A stretch of 5,337 bases of DNA, from the NCBI GenBank assembly GCA_021802225.1, contig JAKAAS010000173.1, positions 1-5,337 of the forward strand, in the 5' to 3' direction. Under the pieces are notes generated by a model, which worked only from the letters and a program-made list of their open reading frames with translations, searched no databases and had not been told where the DNA came from. Positions within the stretch are counted from its first letter, which is position 1. Each line of letters opens with the position of its first letter. Origin of the DNA: Bacillota bacterium (GTDB taxonomy: Bacteria; Bacillota_E; Sulfobacillia; Sulfobacillales; Sulfobacillaceae). The translations under genes and the position numbers were made by a program. Below are positions 1-5,337 of this stretch, piece after piece.

Positions 1-51
1 AGCCCGTGGCCAAGCGCGGCCGGATCCCGGGGTTGACGCCTTCGCCGCTGC

Positions 52-1167
52 TTACGACCCGGCAGACGATGGCCAGCGCCGGTTGAAATTCTGGGCCAGG
101 TCGTCCCAGACCGCCGGGGCGAGAACAGATTGGAGTGCGCTGAGCTGATCCGCTGACCCGGTCTCGAGGCAATCCGCAATTCGATAGGGCAGCTGAGCCG
201 GGACGGGGAGCCATGCTATCAGCGCCTGGCGCACGGTATGCTGGTCCTGCCTGTCGGCTGGCCAGTGTCCTTCGAGTAGGCGCACGGCCTCCTCCGTGTC
301 GTTTTGCTCCAACAACAAGCGGGCCCTGGCTAGGTACAAAGGGTCGGTTTGGGGGAACTGCTCCCAAAGCCAATACACCGGCGATCCAGGGATCTGGGCC
401 ATGAGGCCCAGGAGGCGGCGAACGGCCAGAGCCTGTCTCTCCTCGGGAAAGGGAATGGCGGTGTGGCTCCACAATGTGTGGAGAATGAGGTTCTGGCTTT
501 CGGGAAGGTCCGGTGCCAGGCTCGTGAACACATTGTCCAGCGGCAGATAGGGGTTGTAGGCCCACATAGACACCCAGAAGGGAGCGCCCGCCTTGCGGAT
601 AGTGCGCGTGTCGCGCCACGACTCCACTGCGGCTTCCGCCCCGGGGCGCCCGAGCCATGACGGGTGCAAGTCGGCGAGGAGCGATGGGTTGCGGGTGACG
701 CTGGCCAAGGAGGGGACCTGCCACTGTTTGGCGGGGGCGAGATGCTCGGGCAGCATCCACCAGGGCATGGGGTCTGGAACATGCTGATTCAGAAAATTAT
801 CGGCAAACAGCAGGGGCCACGGATCCATAAGGCCGCGCAGGAGCGCATAGGGCGGGAAGGCAAATTGTTCGGGGTGATCGCGAAAGGTGAGCAGCAGTGC
901 GGTAAAATGTGCGCAGGGCTGGTAACGCCCGCACGTGCATCCCCCTTGCGGCGATCCGTCAGAGAGTTCAAAATGGGGAAGGTAGGAGTCCTGATATCCG
1001 CGCAGCTGCGCTATGAGGCGTCCAGGCATTGCCAGCTTGCGGACAAGGCGGTCTTCATAGAGATAGTCTCGAGCGCTGTTGAGTATTTTGGCTGGAAAGC
1101 GGCCCAGATATTCGTCAACAATTTCTTTGCTGATATCGGTCAGCGTGAGAGACACTAGATGTGACAT
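52..1167 (-). CDS. SWIM zinc-finger domain protein
   Basis: This 371-residue protein carries a SWIM-type zinc-binding signature, C-x-C-x5-C-x-H, at Cys77, Cys79, Cys85 and His87, followed by a hydrophobic helix (TALLL) as is usual for the fold. SWIM domains are small zinc-binding modules thought to bind DNA or protein. Bacterial members are often encoded beside SNF2-family helicases (the ywqB/ywqA arrangement in Bacillus), but no helicase is visible here. The rest is rich in Trp, Pro and Leu. The last third (roughly residues 280-350) looks helical and TPR-like, with no catalytic motif that I recognise. No signal peptide or membrane segment is seen, so it is probably cytoplasmic. I chose the ATG at 1167 because AGGGGG lies 7 bases upstream; an in-frame ATG 14 codons earlier has no comparable site and would run into the ribosome-binding site of the divergent gene. 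The biochemical role is unknown. Confidence 0.85.
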   Translation of the reverse strand: MSHLVSLTLTDISKEIVDEYLGRFPAKILNSARDYLYEDRLVRKLAMPGRLIAQLRGYQDSYLPHFELSDGSPQGGCTCGRYQPCAHFTALLLTFRDHPEQFAFPPYALLRGLMDPWPLLFADNFLNQHVPDPMPWWMLPEHLAPAKQWQVPSLASVTRNPSLLADLHPSWLGRPGAEAAVESWRDTRTIRKAGAPFWVSMWAYNPYLPLDNVFTSLAPDLPESQNLILHTLWSHTAIPFPEERQALAVRRLLGLMAQIPGSPVYWLWEQFPQTDPLYLARARLLLEQNDTEEAVRLLEGHWPADRQDQHTVRQALIAWLPVPAQLPYRIADCLETGSADQLSALQSVLAPAVWDDLAQNFNRRWPSSAGS

Positions 1168-1174
1168 TGAGTCG

Positions 1175-1180
1175 CCCCCT
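1175..1180 (-). promoter_or_regulatory. Ribosome-binding site of the SWIM gene
   Basis: The minus strand reads AGGGGG here, 7 bases before the ATG at 1167. The site lies inside the longer open frame that begins at 1209, so it favours the shorter 371-residue product. Confidence 0.7.
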
Positions 1181-1214
1181 ATGACAGTTTTATCCACTAA
1201 TCTCATCATGGAGC

Positions 1215-1220
1215 AGGAGG
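1215..1220 (+). promoter_or_regulatory. Strong ribosome-binding site of the small zinc-ribbon gene
   Basis: A perfect AGGAGG stands 8 bases before the ATG at 1229 and 5 bases before a tandem ATG at 1226. The spacing favours 1229. The site is strong evidence that the short frame behind it is translated. Confidence 0.8.
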
Positions 1221-1228
1221 GATAGATG

Positions 1229-1384
1229 ATGCAAGTGCGTTGCCAGATTTGCGGGACTGTGACGGAGATAGCCGCGTGGACAAAGGAGTACGAAAGCCAG
1301 AAATATGGCAGCCAACATCCCTACATCTGCCGGACCTGTGAGCAAAAAGTTCAGCTGGAAGCGAAGGAAAACCAGAACTCATAG
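1229..1384 (+). CDS. Small four-cysteine zinc-ribbon protein, YlaI/DUF2197-like
   Basis: A 51-residue protein beginning MQVRCQICG and ending in a charged Glu/Lys/Gln helix. Two CxxC pairs (Cys5/Cys8 and Cys34/Cys37) sit about 26 residues apart, the spacing of a small zinc ribbon. The pattern 'V-x-C-x-I-C-G ... P-Y-I-C-x-x-C' with a C-terminal helix resembles the short YlaI/DUF2197 proteins common in Bacillota, whose function is unknown. A perfect AGGAGG precedes it and the cysteine pattern is intact, so I regard it as a real gene despite its size. It is the first gene of the plus-strand cluster, 64 bases ahead of aroH, and points away from the SWIM gene. The tandem ATG at 1226 would add one Met. 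The family name comes from remembered sequence patterns, so it is less certain than the coding call. Confidence 0.8.
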   Translation: MQVRCQICGTVTEIAAWTKEYESQKYGSQHPYICRTCEQKVQLEAKENQNS

Positions 1385-1402
1385 TACGTGTGCCGGAATG
1401 CC

Positions 1403-1423
1403 AGGCGTTACGGGCCCACGCCT
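1403..1423 (+). repeat. Hairpin-forming inverted repeat ahead of aroH
   Basis: AGGCGT (1403-1408) and ACGCCT (1418-1423) form a 6-bp stem with a 9-base loop in the gap between the zinc-ribbon gene and aroH. No T run follows, so it does not look like a terminator. It could be an mRNA stability or translation element, or chance. Confidence 0.3.
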
Positions 1424-1448
1424 TAGGACAAGAAAGGGTGTTGATGGA

Positions 1449-1829
1449 TTGATTCGCGGTATTCGAGGAGCAACGACGGTGGAACGTGATGAGGCTGGCC
1501 AAATCTTGGCAAGAACCCAAGAACTGATTGTGGAAATGGCCAGGGCCAACGGCATTGACCCATCGCAGATGAGCAGCATCTGCTTCACAATGACCCCGGA
1601 CCTGCATGCCACGTTTCCGGCGGAGGCCGCCCGCAAAGTCGGGTGGCAGTTTGTTCCGGTCATCTGTATGAGTGAGCTGAATGTTCCTCACGGACTTCCT
1701 AAAACCGTGCGGGTATTGATGCAGGCCGAAACGGACCGCACCCCGGAGCAGGTCCGCCACATCTACCAATACGGCGCCGTAGTGTTGCGGGAAGACTTAC
1801 TTCCGGCAGACCAGGAGCCGCAAGGATAA
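1449..1829 (+). CDS. aroH: Chorismate mutase, AroH class
   Basis: AroH converts chorismate to prephenate by a Claisen-type rearrangement, the committed step to phenylalanine and tyrosine, in the cytoplasm. From the TTG at 1449 the protein has 126 residues, against 127 in Bacillus subtilis AroH, and aligns from its first residues (IRGIRGATTVERD). Active-site residues of that trimeric enzyme are in place: Arg6, Phe56, Arg62, Cys73, Glu76, Arg88 and Tyr106. The position of B. subtilis Lys60 is Glu59. Two signatures are clear, TPDLHATFPA (49-58) and VRHIYQYGAVVLR (102-114). The open frame extends further upstream, with an ATG at 1398, but that extension has no homology to the family and no clear ribosome-binding site. 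AAAGGG at 1433-1438 lies 10 bases before the TTG. The stop TAA overlaps the cmk ATG. The family is certain; the exact start is less so. Confidence 0.93.
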   Translation: MIRGIRGATTVERDEAGQILARTQELIVEMARANGIDPSQMSSICFTMTPDLHATFPAEAARKVGWQFVPVICMSELNVPHGLPKTVRVLMQAETDRTPEQVRHIYQYGAVVLREDLLPADQEPQG

Positions 1830-2518
1830 TGGCGGCATGGGGACAGGGTCCAGTGGTGGCCGTCGATGGGCCGGCGGGCGCGGGGAAGAGCACCGTTGCT
1901 CGCCGCATGGCTGAGCGGCTGGAATTTCTCTATCTGGATTCCGGAGCCATGTACCGCGCCCTGGCGTTGAAAGCATTGCAGCACGGGGTGGACCTGCGCG
2001 ATGAAACCCAGCTCTCACATCTTCTGGGCACGACACGGATTGAATTGTCCGGCGCTGGCCATAAGGCTCCCGCAGTGCTGTTAGATGGGGAAGATGTCAC
2101 CCTATTGCTGAGAAGTCCTGAGGTGAATGCCAGTGTGTCCCTGGTGGCGGGATTTCCCCTAGTGCGCGAGGAGATGGTGCGCAGGCAGCGCCAGATGGCG
2201 GGGAAGGGTCATGTCATTATGGATGGCCGGGACATTGGAACCTATGTCCTGCCGGGAGCCGACCTGAAGTTTTTTCTCACGGCGTCCTTGGAAGCACGTG
2301 CTGCCAGGCGTCTTCACGACCTTTTAAGCATGGGATTTCCAGCGGACTTGGAGACGCTGGCCGAGGAGATAAGCCACCGCGACGCATTAGACTCCAAGCG
2401 GGCTGTCGGCCCGTTGAGACGGGCCGCTGATGCCATTGTGATTGATACCACCGATATGGAGGTGGATCATGTTGTCGATATGATGTTGTCTTTCTACCGG
2501 CAACGTGTGGGGTCATGA
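1829..2518 (+). CDS. cmk: Cytidylate kinase (CMP/dCMP kinase)
   Basis: Cmk phosphorylates CMP and dCMP to their diphosphates with ATP, recycling nucleotides from RNA and lipid turnover. The 229 residues match the usual length of about 220-230. Visible motifs are the P-loop DGPAGAGKST (13-22), the CMP-binding YLDSGAMYRA (35-44), MDGRDIGTYVLP (131-142) and the lid-region segment RDALDSKRAVGPL (184-196). The ATG at 1829 overlaps the aroH stop as TAATG, and AGGAG at 1813-1817 lies 11 bases upstream. A GTG at 1853, directly before the conserved core and close behind AGGGT, is an alternative start that removes 8 residues. The stop overlaps the plsC start as ATGA. Every catalytic motif I looked for is intact. 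Confidence 0.97.
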   Translation: MAAWGQGPVVAVDGPAGAGKSTVARRMAERLEFLYLDSGAMYRALALKALQHGVDLRDETQLSHLLGTTRIELSGAGHKAPAVLLDGEDVTLLLRSPEVNASVSLVAGFPLVREEMVRRQRQMAGKGHVIMDGRDIGTYVLPGADLKFFLTASLEARAARRLHDLLSMGFPADLETLAEEISHRDALDSKRAVGPLRRAADAIVIDTTDMEVDHVVDMMLSFYRQRVGS

Positions 2519-3108
2519 TCTACGGATTTTTTTACTGGCTTGTGCGCATCATTCTCTCACTGTATTTCCGCATTGAGGTGACGGGGCTGGAACGGGTGCC
2601 GCGCAGTGGCCCTCTTATTATTCTCGTCAATCACATCACTTTTGTTGATCCTCCCATGGCAGCCATCTTGATGCCGCGTCCTGTGTACTTTATGACTAAG
2701 GTGGAATTGTTCTCCATTCCGGTATTCGGGTGGCTGATCCGGCATCTCCATGCTTTCCCGGTGCGCCGGGGCACGGCTGACAGAAAGGCTATCCGCACGT
2801 CGTTGCGGCTGCTGGCGCACAAACAGGCTCTTCTCATTTTTCCCGAGGGCCACCGCTCTCACGCGGGGCCGTTGCAGGAAGCGCGCGCCGGGGCGGTGTA
2901 TCTGGCGCAAAAGACCGCATGCCCCTGCATCCCGATTGGGATCAGCGGGGAATACGGATTTCGGAAGACCATCCGCTATTCGGTCGGCGAGCTTTTTACC
3001 ATTCCGGGGGACATGGAACGCCATGAGGCCCAAAAGCTCATCATGCGTAAAATTGCGGAACAAATCGCGTCTTCCGAGGACAGCGCGGTCTCGCCAAAAA
3101 AAAGGTGA
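2515..3108 (+). CDS. plsC: 1-acyl-sn-glycerol-3-phosphate acyltransferase, PlsC family
   Basis: PlsC adds the second acyl chain to lysophosphatidic acid, giving phosphatidic acid, the precursor of membrane phospholipids; it acts at the inner face of the membrane. The 197 residues show the family blocks: NHxxxxD as NHITFVD (39-45), PVRRG (82-86), FPEGHRS (109-115; the usual Thr after EG is His here) and CIPIGISG (138-145). Residues 1-18 are hydrophobic and aromatic, suitable for membrane association. The start overlaps the cmk stop by ATGA, with only GTGGGG just upstream, so translation is probably coupled. The gene ends in a basic tail encoded partly by an A8 run. In clostridial genomes plsC in this position is often followed by ispH; here rpsA follows directly. 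Acyl donor and exact acceptor cannot be read from sequence, and a related lipid acyltransferase role is possible. Confidence 0.93.
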   Translation: MIYGFFYWLVRIILSLYFRIEVTGLERVPRSGPLIILVNHITFVDPPMAAILMPRPVYFMTKVELFSIPVFGWLIRHLHAFPVRRGTADRKAIRTSLRLLAHKQALLIFPEGHRSHAGPLQEARAGAVYLAQKTACPCIPIGISGEYGFRKTIRYSVGELFTIPGDMERHEAQKLIMRKIAEQIASSEDSAVSPKKR

Positions 3109-3139
3109 ACTGGCTGCTGCTGGGCGGAAACCGCTTGGA

Positions 3140-3167
3140 TTGACACTGGTGTCCGGTGTAATATGTA
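3140..3167 (+). promoter_or_regulatory. Possible internal promoter ahead of rpsA
   Basis: A perfect -35 TTGACA at 3140-3145 is followed after 16 bases by TATGTA (3162-3167), a weak -10; TAATAT at 3159-3164 matches better but is spaced only 13 bases. The -35 overlaps a dyad, GACAC-TG-GTGTC, at 3142-3153. A dedicated promoter would let S1 be made in greater amounts than the enzymes upstream. Confidence 0.4.
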
Positions 3168-3209
3168 GAAGAGGAATAAGAATTGTTTGGTTAATACAGG
3201 CGCAATAAC

Positions 3210-3216
3210 AAGGGGG
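3210..3216 (+). promoter_or_regulatory. Ribosome-binding site of rpsA
   Basis: AAGGGGG stands 9 bases before the ATG at 3226. It lies inside the longer frame that could begin at the TTG at 3187, and so supports the ATG as the true start. Confidence 0.7.
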
Positions 3217-3225
3217 CCGGCGATC

Positions 3226-4467
3226 ATGGATGAACGGAAGGATGTACTGCCAGAGGAGATCACGAACAGTCCAAGTGCTCCGGAGCACGAAGAAGTGATG
3301 AATATGGAGGACACTTTGGCTTATGCTCCGATGGGGGATGTTCATCCGGGGGATATTGTCGCGGGGAAGGTTGTCCATATATCGAGCGATGGTGTGCTGG
3401 TTGACGTGGGCGCGAAATCCGAAGGGATTATTCATCTGCAGGACTTAAGCCACCGCCATGTTGACCGCGCCGAGGACGTGGTGAAACTAGGAGATACGAT
3501 CTCGGTCTATGTGTTGGGCTACGAGGGGGACGAAGGGGCCTTAAAACTGTCCAAACGCCGCGCGGATGAGCAAGGCGCCTGGCTCAAGCTCGAAGAAGCG
3601 CAGAAGACCGGGGAGATACTCCACGCGCCGGTAGTGGAAATTGTCAAGGGCGGTCTCGTCGTTGACGTTGGCCTCCGCGGCTTTATTCCGGCCTCGCATA
3701 TTGCGAGAGGGTTTGTCAGCGATATGGCGCCCTACCTGCACCAGGTGGTTCCGGTCAAGGTGGTTGAGCTGGACCGGGGGAAACGCCGCGCTATCCTATC
3801 CCGTAAAATCGCCATGGAACTTGAAAGCAATGCAAAGCGCGATGAGCTGTGGGCAGGCATTGAAGAAGGACAGGTGCGCCACGGTGTGGTGAAGAGCTTG
3901 ACGGACTTTGGCGCGTTTATTGATTTGGGCGGGGTCGATGGGTTGCTGCATATCAGTGAGATGTCGTGGGGACGCATCAACCATCCTTCTGAGGTGCTGG
4001 AAATTGGCCAGGAGGTCGACGTGAAGGTTTTGCGCCTGGATCCCGAAAAGAACAAGATTTCTCTAGGGATGCGCCAGGTTCTTCCGAATCCCTGGGAAGG
4101 CGTCGAATCCCGTTATGACGTCGGCCGGCTCTATGAGGGAACGGTAGTGAGGCTGGCAGGATTTGGAGCGTTCGTGGAACTGGAGCCTGGAGTAGACGGG
4201 CTGGTGCACATTTCCCAGCTGGCTCCCGAGCGCATTCACCAGCCCTCCGACGTGGTGGCTGTAGGAGACCGGATTTGGGTTAAGATTTTAAGCATGGATG
4301 CGGCGAACAAGCGCATATCCCTTTCCAAACGCGAGGCGGACGAGGATATTGCGAATGGGGTTCAGGCAGACAACGAGCACCGGGAAGATGCAGACGAGAA
4401 CTCGGCCATGGGGGAACATCTTGCAGCTTACCATGCTGGGGACTGGGATGATGAAGAGCAGCCGTAG
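3226..4467 (+). CDS. rpsA: Ribosomal protein S1 homologue with four S1 domains
   Basis: The protein has 413 residues and four OB-fold S1 RNA-binding domains at about 41-111, 129-194, 215-283 and 300-369. Domains 3 and 4 are canonical, with DFGAF (227-231) and GFGAF (312-316), each followed by a GLLHIS or GLVHIS motif. Domains 1 and 2 are diverged in the way usual for S1. Four domains is the common size in Bacillota (B. subtilis YpfD type), against six in Escherichia coli S1. The protein binds single-stranded RNA and may aid mRNA recruitment to the 30S subunit, though this role is less settled in Gram-positives. The N-terminal 30 and C-terminal 43 residues are strongly acidic and probably disordered. 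A TTG at 3187 would add 13 residues, but the ATG at 3226 has the better ribosome-binding site. It follows plsC after 117 bases and may have its own promoter. No IspH domain is fused to it. Confidence 0.94.
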   Translation: MDERKDVLPEEITNSPSAPEHEEVMNMEDTLAYAPMGDVHPGDIVAGKVVHISSDGVLVDVGAKSEGIIHLQDLSHRHVDRAEDVVKLGDTISVYVLGYEGDEGALKLSKRRADEQGAWLKLEEAQKTGEILHAPVVEIVKGGLVVDVGLRGFIPASHIARGFVSDMAPYLHQVVPVKVVELDRGKRRAILSRKIAMELESNAKRDELWAGIEEGQVRHGVVKSLTDFGAFIDLGGVDGLLHISEMSWGRINHPSEVLEIGQEVDVKVLRLDPEKNKISLGMRQVLPNPWEGVESRYDVGRLYEGTVVRLAGFGAFVELEPGVDGLVHISQLAPERIHQPSDVVAVGDRIWVKILSMDAANKRISLSKREADEDIANGVQADNEHREDADENSAMGEHLAAYHAGDWDDEEQP

Positions 4468-4540
4468 CCGGCATGAGGCTCGGGGGACTCTGGCGTAGTT
4501 TTGCGGGGTCGCCCGTGGCTTCCCGGTGGGTTGTCAGGAG

Positions 4541-4609
4541 GGGCGCGCTGCGGGTGTTCGCGCCGCTTTTTTTGCGCCGCGAGGGGTTTTGCGCCCACGT
4601 GGCGCGCCC
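4541..4609. repeat. Long-range GC-rich inverted repeat spanning the terminator
   Basis: GGGCGCGC (4541-4548) is the exact reverse complement of GCGCGCCC (4602-4609), so the terminator stem has an alternative partner about 50 bases downstream. Within this span a small hairpin, GCGCC-CACGT-GGCGC (4591-4605), also forms, and GCGCCGC occurs directly on both sides of the T7 run (4560-4566 and 4574-4580). GGCGCGC recurs at 4656-4662, at the end of bioY. No T run faces the minus strand, so I see no intrinsic terminator for bioY. Confidence 0.45.
4542..4573 (+). terminator. Probable intrinsic terminator after rpsA
   Basis: GGCGCG (4542-4547) pairs with CGCGCC (4559-4564) around an 11-base loop. After two bases comes a run of seven T (4567-4573). 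It lies about 75 bases past the rpsA stop and reads correctly for plus-strand transcripts. The loop is rather large and the T run is set off by GC, so efficiency is uncertain. Confidence 0.6.
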
Positions 4610-4661
4610 TGTAGGGAACCTGATTTGTGCTACTCTGCACCCGCTTTCTGACATAGGCGCG

Positions 4662-5225
4662 CTATCCGGCCTTTTGGTAGCTGCCAGCCCCCCAGCGGCT
4701 CATCGTGAATGCGCGGGCACGCCGGATGATGGGAAAGGCGATGACCGCTTTGAGCACATCCAGAGCAATGAACGGGACAACCCCTTCCATGAAAGCGCGG
4801 AATACGGACGCTCCAGATGTCAGCATGATGCCGGCCATCCCGCCCGCGTAGATTAACACAATGCCTGTGAACAGGCCGGACGACAGGCGCCACCTGTTCA
4901 CACCTGGACCGGCGACACGGGCTATCAGCCAAGCGGCTGGCGGGTACGCCCAGAGATATCCCCCGAATGGCCCTAAAAGAATCGCAATGCCATGACTGCC
5001 TTCGGCAAAGACCGGCAGGCCCAGCGTCCCCAACAGCAGGTAGGCCACCATGCTCATGAAGGCCCAACGTGGCGGCAGCAAGCCGCCCGCGAGATAAACG
5101 CCTAAAACCTGCAGGCTGAACGGCACGATTGACAGAAGGGGAATAGTGAAAGAGGTCAATGCACCGACGGCGGTGATGGCTGTGACGAATCCCGCTAACA
5201 CAAGAAAACGCATAGACTGCGGCAT
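4662..5225 (-). CDS. bioY: BioY biotin transporter, ECF-type substrate-binding subunit
   Basis: BioY is the membrane S component that captures biotin for an energy-coupling-factor transporter; it works with the EcfA/EcfA'/EcfT module or BioM/BioN, none of which is in this window. The 187 residues are very hydrophobic, with about six membrane segments. Family blocks are GLPVFAEG (69-76), GPFGGYLWAY (85-94) and PFIALDVLKAVIA (151-163), the last with conserved Asp156 and Lys159. The ATG at 5225 was chosen because GGGAGGG lies 5 bases upstream and the protein then starts just before the first membrane segment; a longer frame from a GTG at 5333 would have to read through the promoter-like sequence. 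It stands alone and convergent to rpsA. Its leader carries a perfect dyad that may be an operator. The length is typical of BioY. Confidence 0.94.
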   Translation of the reverse strand: MPQSMRFLVLAGFVTAITAVGALTSFTIPLLSIVPFSLQVLGVYLAGGLLPPRWAFMSMVAYLLLGTLGLPVFAEGSHGIAILLGPFGGYLWAYPPAAWLIARVAGPGVNRWRLSSGLFTGIVLIYAGGMAGIMLTSGASVFRAFMEGVVPFIALDVLKAVIAFPIIRRARAFTMSRWGAGSYQKAG

Positions 5226-5230
5226 GGAAA

Positions 5231-5237
5231 CCCTCCC
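5231..5237 (-). promoter_or_regulatory. Ribosome-binding site of bioY
   Basis: The minus strand reads GGGAGGG, 5 bases before the ATG at 5225. This decides the start in favour of the 187-residue product over longer in-frame alternatives. Confidence 0.75.
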
Positions 5238-5261
5238 GGATGGCAATATCTGTGTCAAAAT

Positions 5262-5280
5262 GCGGACGACAAGAGTCCGC
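5262..5280 (-). promoter_or_regulatory. Perfect dyad in the bioY leader, possible operator
   Basis: GCGGAC (5275-5280 on the minus strand) and GTCCGC (5262-5267) form a perfect 6-bp inverted repeat around 7 bases, directly downstream of the -10 element. The minus strand continues ATTTTG. The predicted transcription start (about 5277) falls inside the left arm, which fits a repressor site better than an RNA hairpin. It does not resemble the BirA operator half-sites TTGTAAAC/GTTTACAA known from other Bacillota. Confidence 0.4.
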
Positions 5281-5283
5281 GTT

Positions 5284-5292
5284 ATTGTAGCA
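5284..5292 (-). promoter_or_regulatory. Extended -10 promoter element for bioY
   Basis: The minus strand reads TGC-TACAAT: a -10 hexamer matching TATAAT at five of six positions with the extended TGn motif. No good -35 is found at 16-18 bases upstream, which is tolerable for extended -10 promoters. Transcription would start near 5277 and give a leader of about 50 bases. Confidence 0.5.
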
Positions 5293-5337
5293 TACGCCAA
5301 GAGATGCATGGAACCCCTGTGACGGAGAGACACTACT

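Larger units (their letters stand above)
1168..1228. promoter_or_regulatory. Divergent intergenic region between the SWIM gene and the aroH-cmk cluster
   Basis: This 61-base gap should hold the promoters of both divergent transcripts, unless they start inside the neighbouring coding regions. I see no strong sigma-A promoter. The best plus-strand -35 match, ATGACA at 1181-1186, is followed 17 bases later by the poor -10 CATCAT, whose start site would fall in the ribosome-binding site. The minus strand has only an AT-rich GATAAAA stretch. The assignment therefore rests on geometry, not motifs. Confidence 0.35.

Noticed and set aside
1..86. Open frames crossing the left edge on both strands, which might be the end or start of a neighbouring gene.
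   Set aside because: They overlap the end of the SWIM gene in other frames, show no recognisable motif, and the minus-strand frame has no ATG or GTG start in the visible part.
1305..1448. Long upstream extension of the aroH frame.
   Set aside because: It overlaps the well-supported zinc-ribbon gene, has no family similarity and adds 48 residues to an enzyme that is full length from 1449.
1385..1448. Possible frameshift splitting a longer zinc-ribbon protein into two frames.
   Set aside because: The four cysteines and the closing helix are complete before the TAG at 1382-1384, and short family members end at a similar place, so no missing part needs explaining.
2557..3435. 292-residue minus-strand open frame opposite plsC and the rpsA start.
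   Set aside because: It is antisense to two clear genes, lacks a ribosome-binding site and shows no family motif; it is a shadow of GC-rich coding sequence.
4473..4856. 127-residue plus-strand frame between rpsA and bioY.
   Set aside because: It runs through the terminator and into the antisense of bioY, and its composition is typical of a shadow frame.
5226..5333. N-terminal extension of bioY from a GTG at 5333.
   Set aside because: It would translate the promoter-like element and the leader dyad; the ATG at 5225 has a strong ribosome-binding site and fits the family length.
1147..5335. Direct repeat GAGAGACACTA at 1147-1157 and 5325-5335.
   Set aside because: An 11-base match is expected by chance a few times in a window this long, and one copy is inside a coding region.

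Overview
The window looks like ordinary chromosomal sequence from a moderately GC-rich Gram-positive bacterium of the Bacillota. The evidence is an AroH-class monofunctional chorismate mutase, a small YlaI/DUF2197-like zinc-ribbon protein, a cmk-plsC-rpsA gene order and purine-rich Shine-Dalgarno sites of the AGGAGG/GGGGG type. A deep-branching clostridial or Sulfobacillus-like lineage is a reasonable guess, but only an inference.

Layout, left to right. The first 51 bases hold no gene I can support. A SWIM zinc-finger protein is encoded on the minus strand (52-1167). A 61-base divergent gap follows. A plus-strand cluster then begins: a 51-residue four-cysteine protein (1229-1384), AroH chorismate mutase with a likely TTG start (1449-1829), cytidylate kinase Cmk (1829-2518) and a PlsC-type acyltransferase (2515-3108). 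The last three genes overlap end to start (TAATG and ATGA), which indicates one translationally coupled transcript. A 117-base gap with a possible internal promoter leads to a four-domain ribosomal protein S1 (3226-4467). The 194-base gap after S1 carries a GC-rich hairpin with a T7 run, the probable end of the cluster. On the minus strand, convergent with the cluster, lies BioY, the substrate-binding subunit of an ECF biotin transporter (4662-5225), with its own promoter-like sequence and a perfect dyad in its leader.

Functionally the plus-strand cluster is housekeeping: aromatic amino acid synthesis, CMP/dCMP phosphorylation, phosphatidic acid synthesis and translation. The SWIM protein and BioY are separate transcription units. 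I found no tRNA, rRNA, CRISPR array, insertion sequence, phage gene or defence system, and no convincing previously undescribed system. The items most worth a second look are the short zinc-ribbon gene, the aroH start region, the absence of ispH between plsC and rpsA, and the bioY leader dyad.
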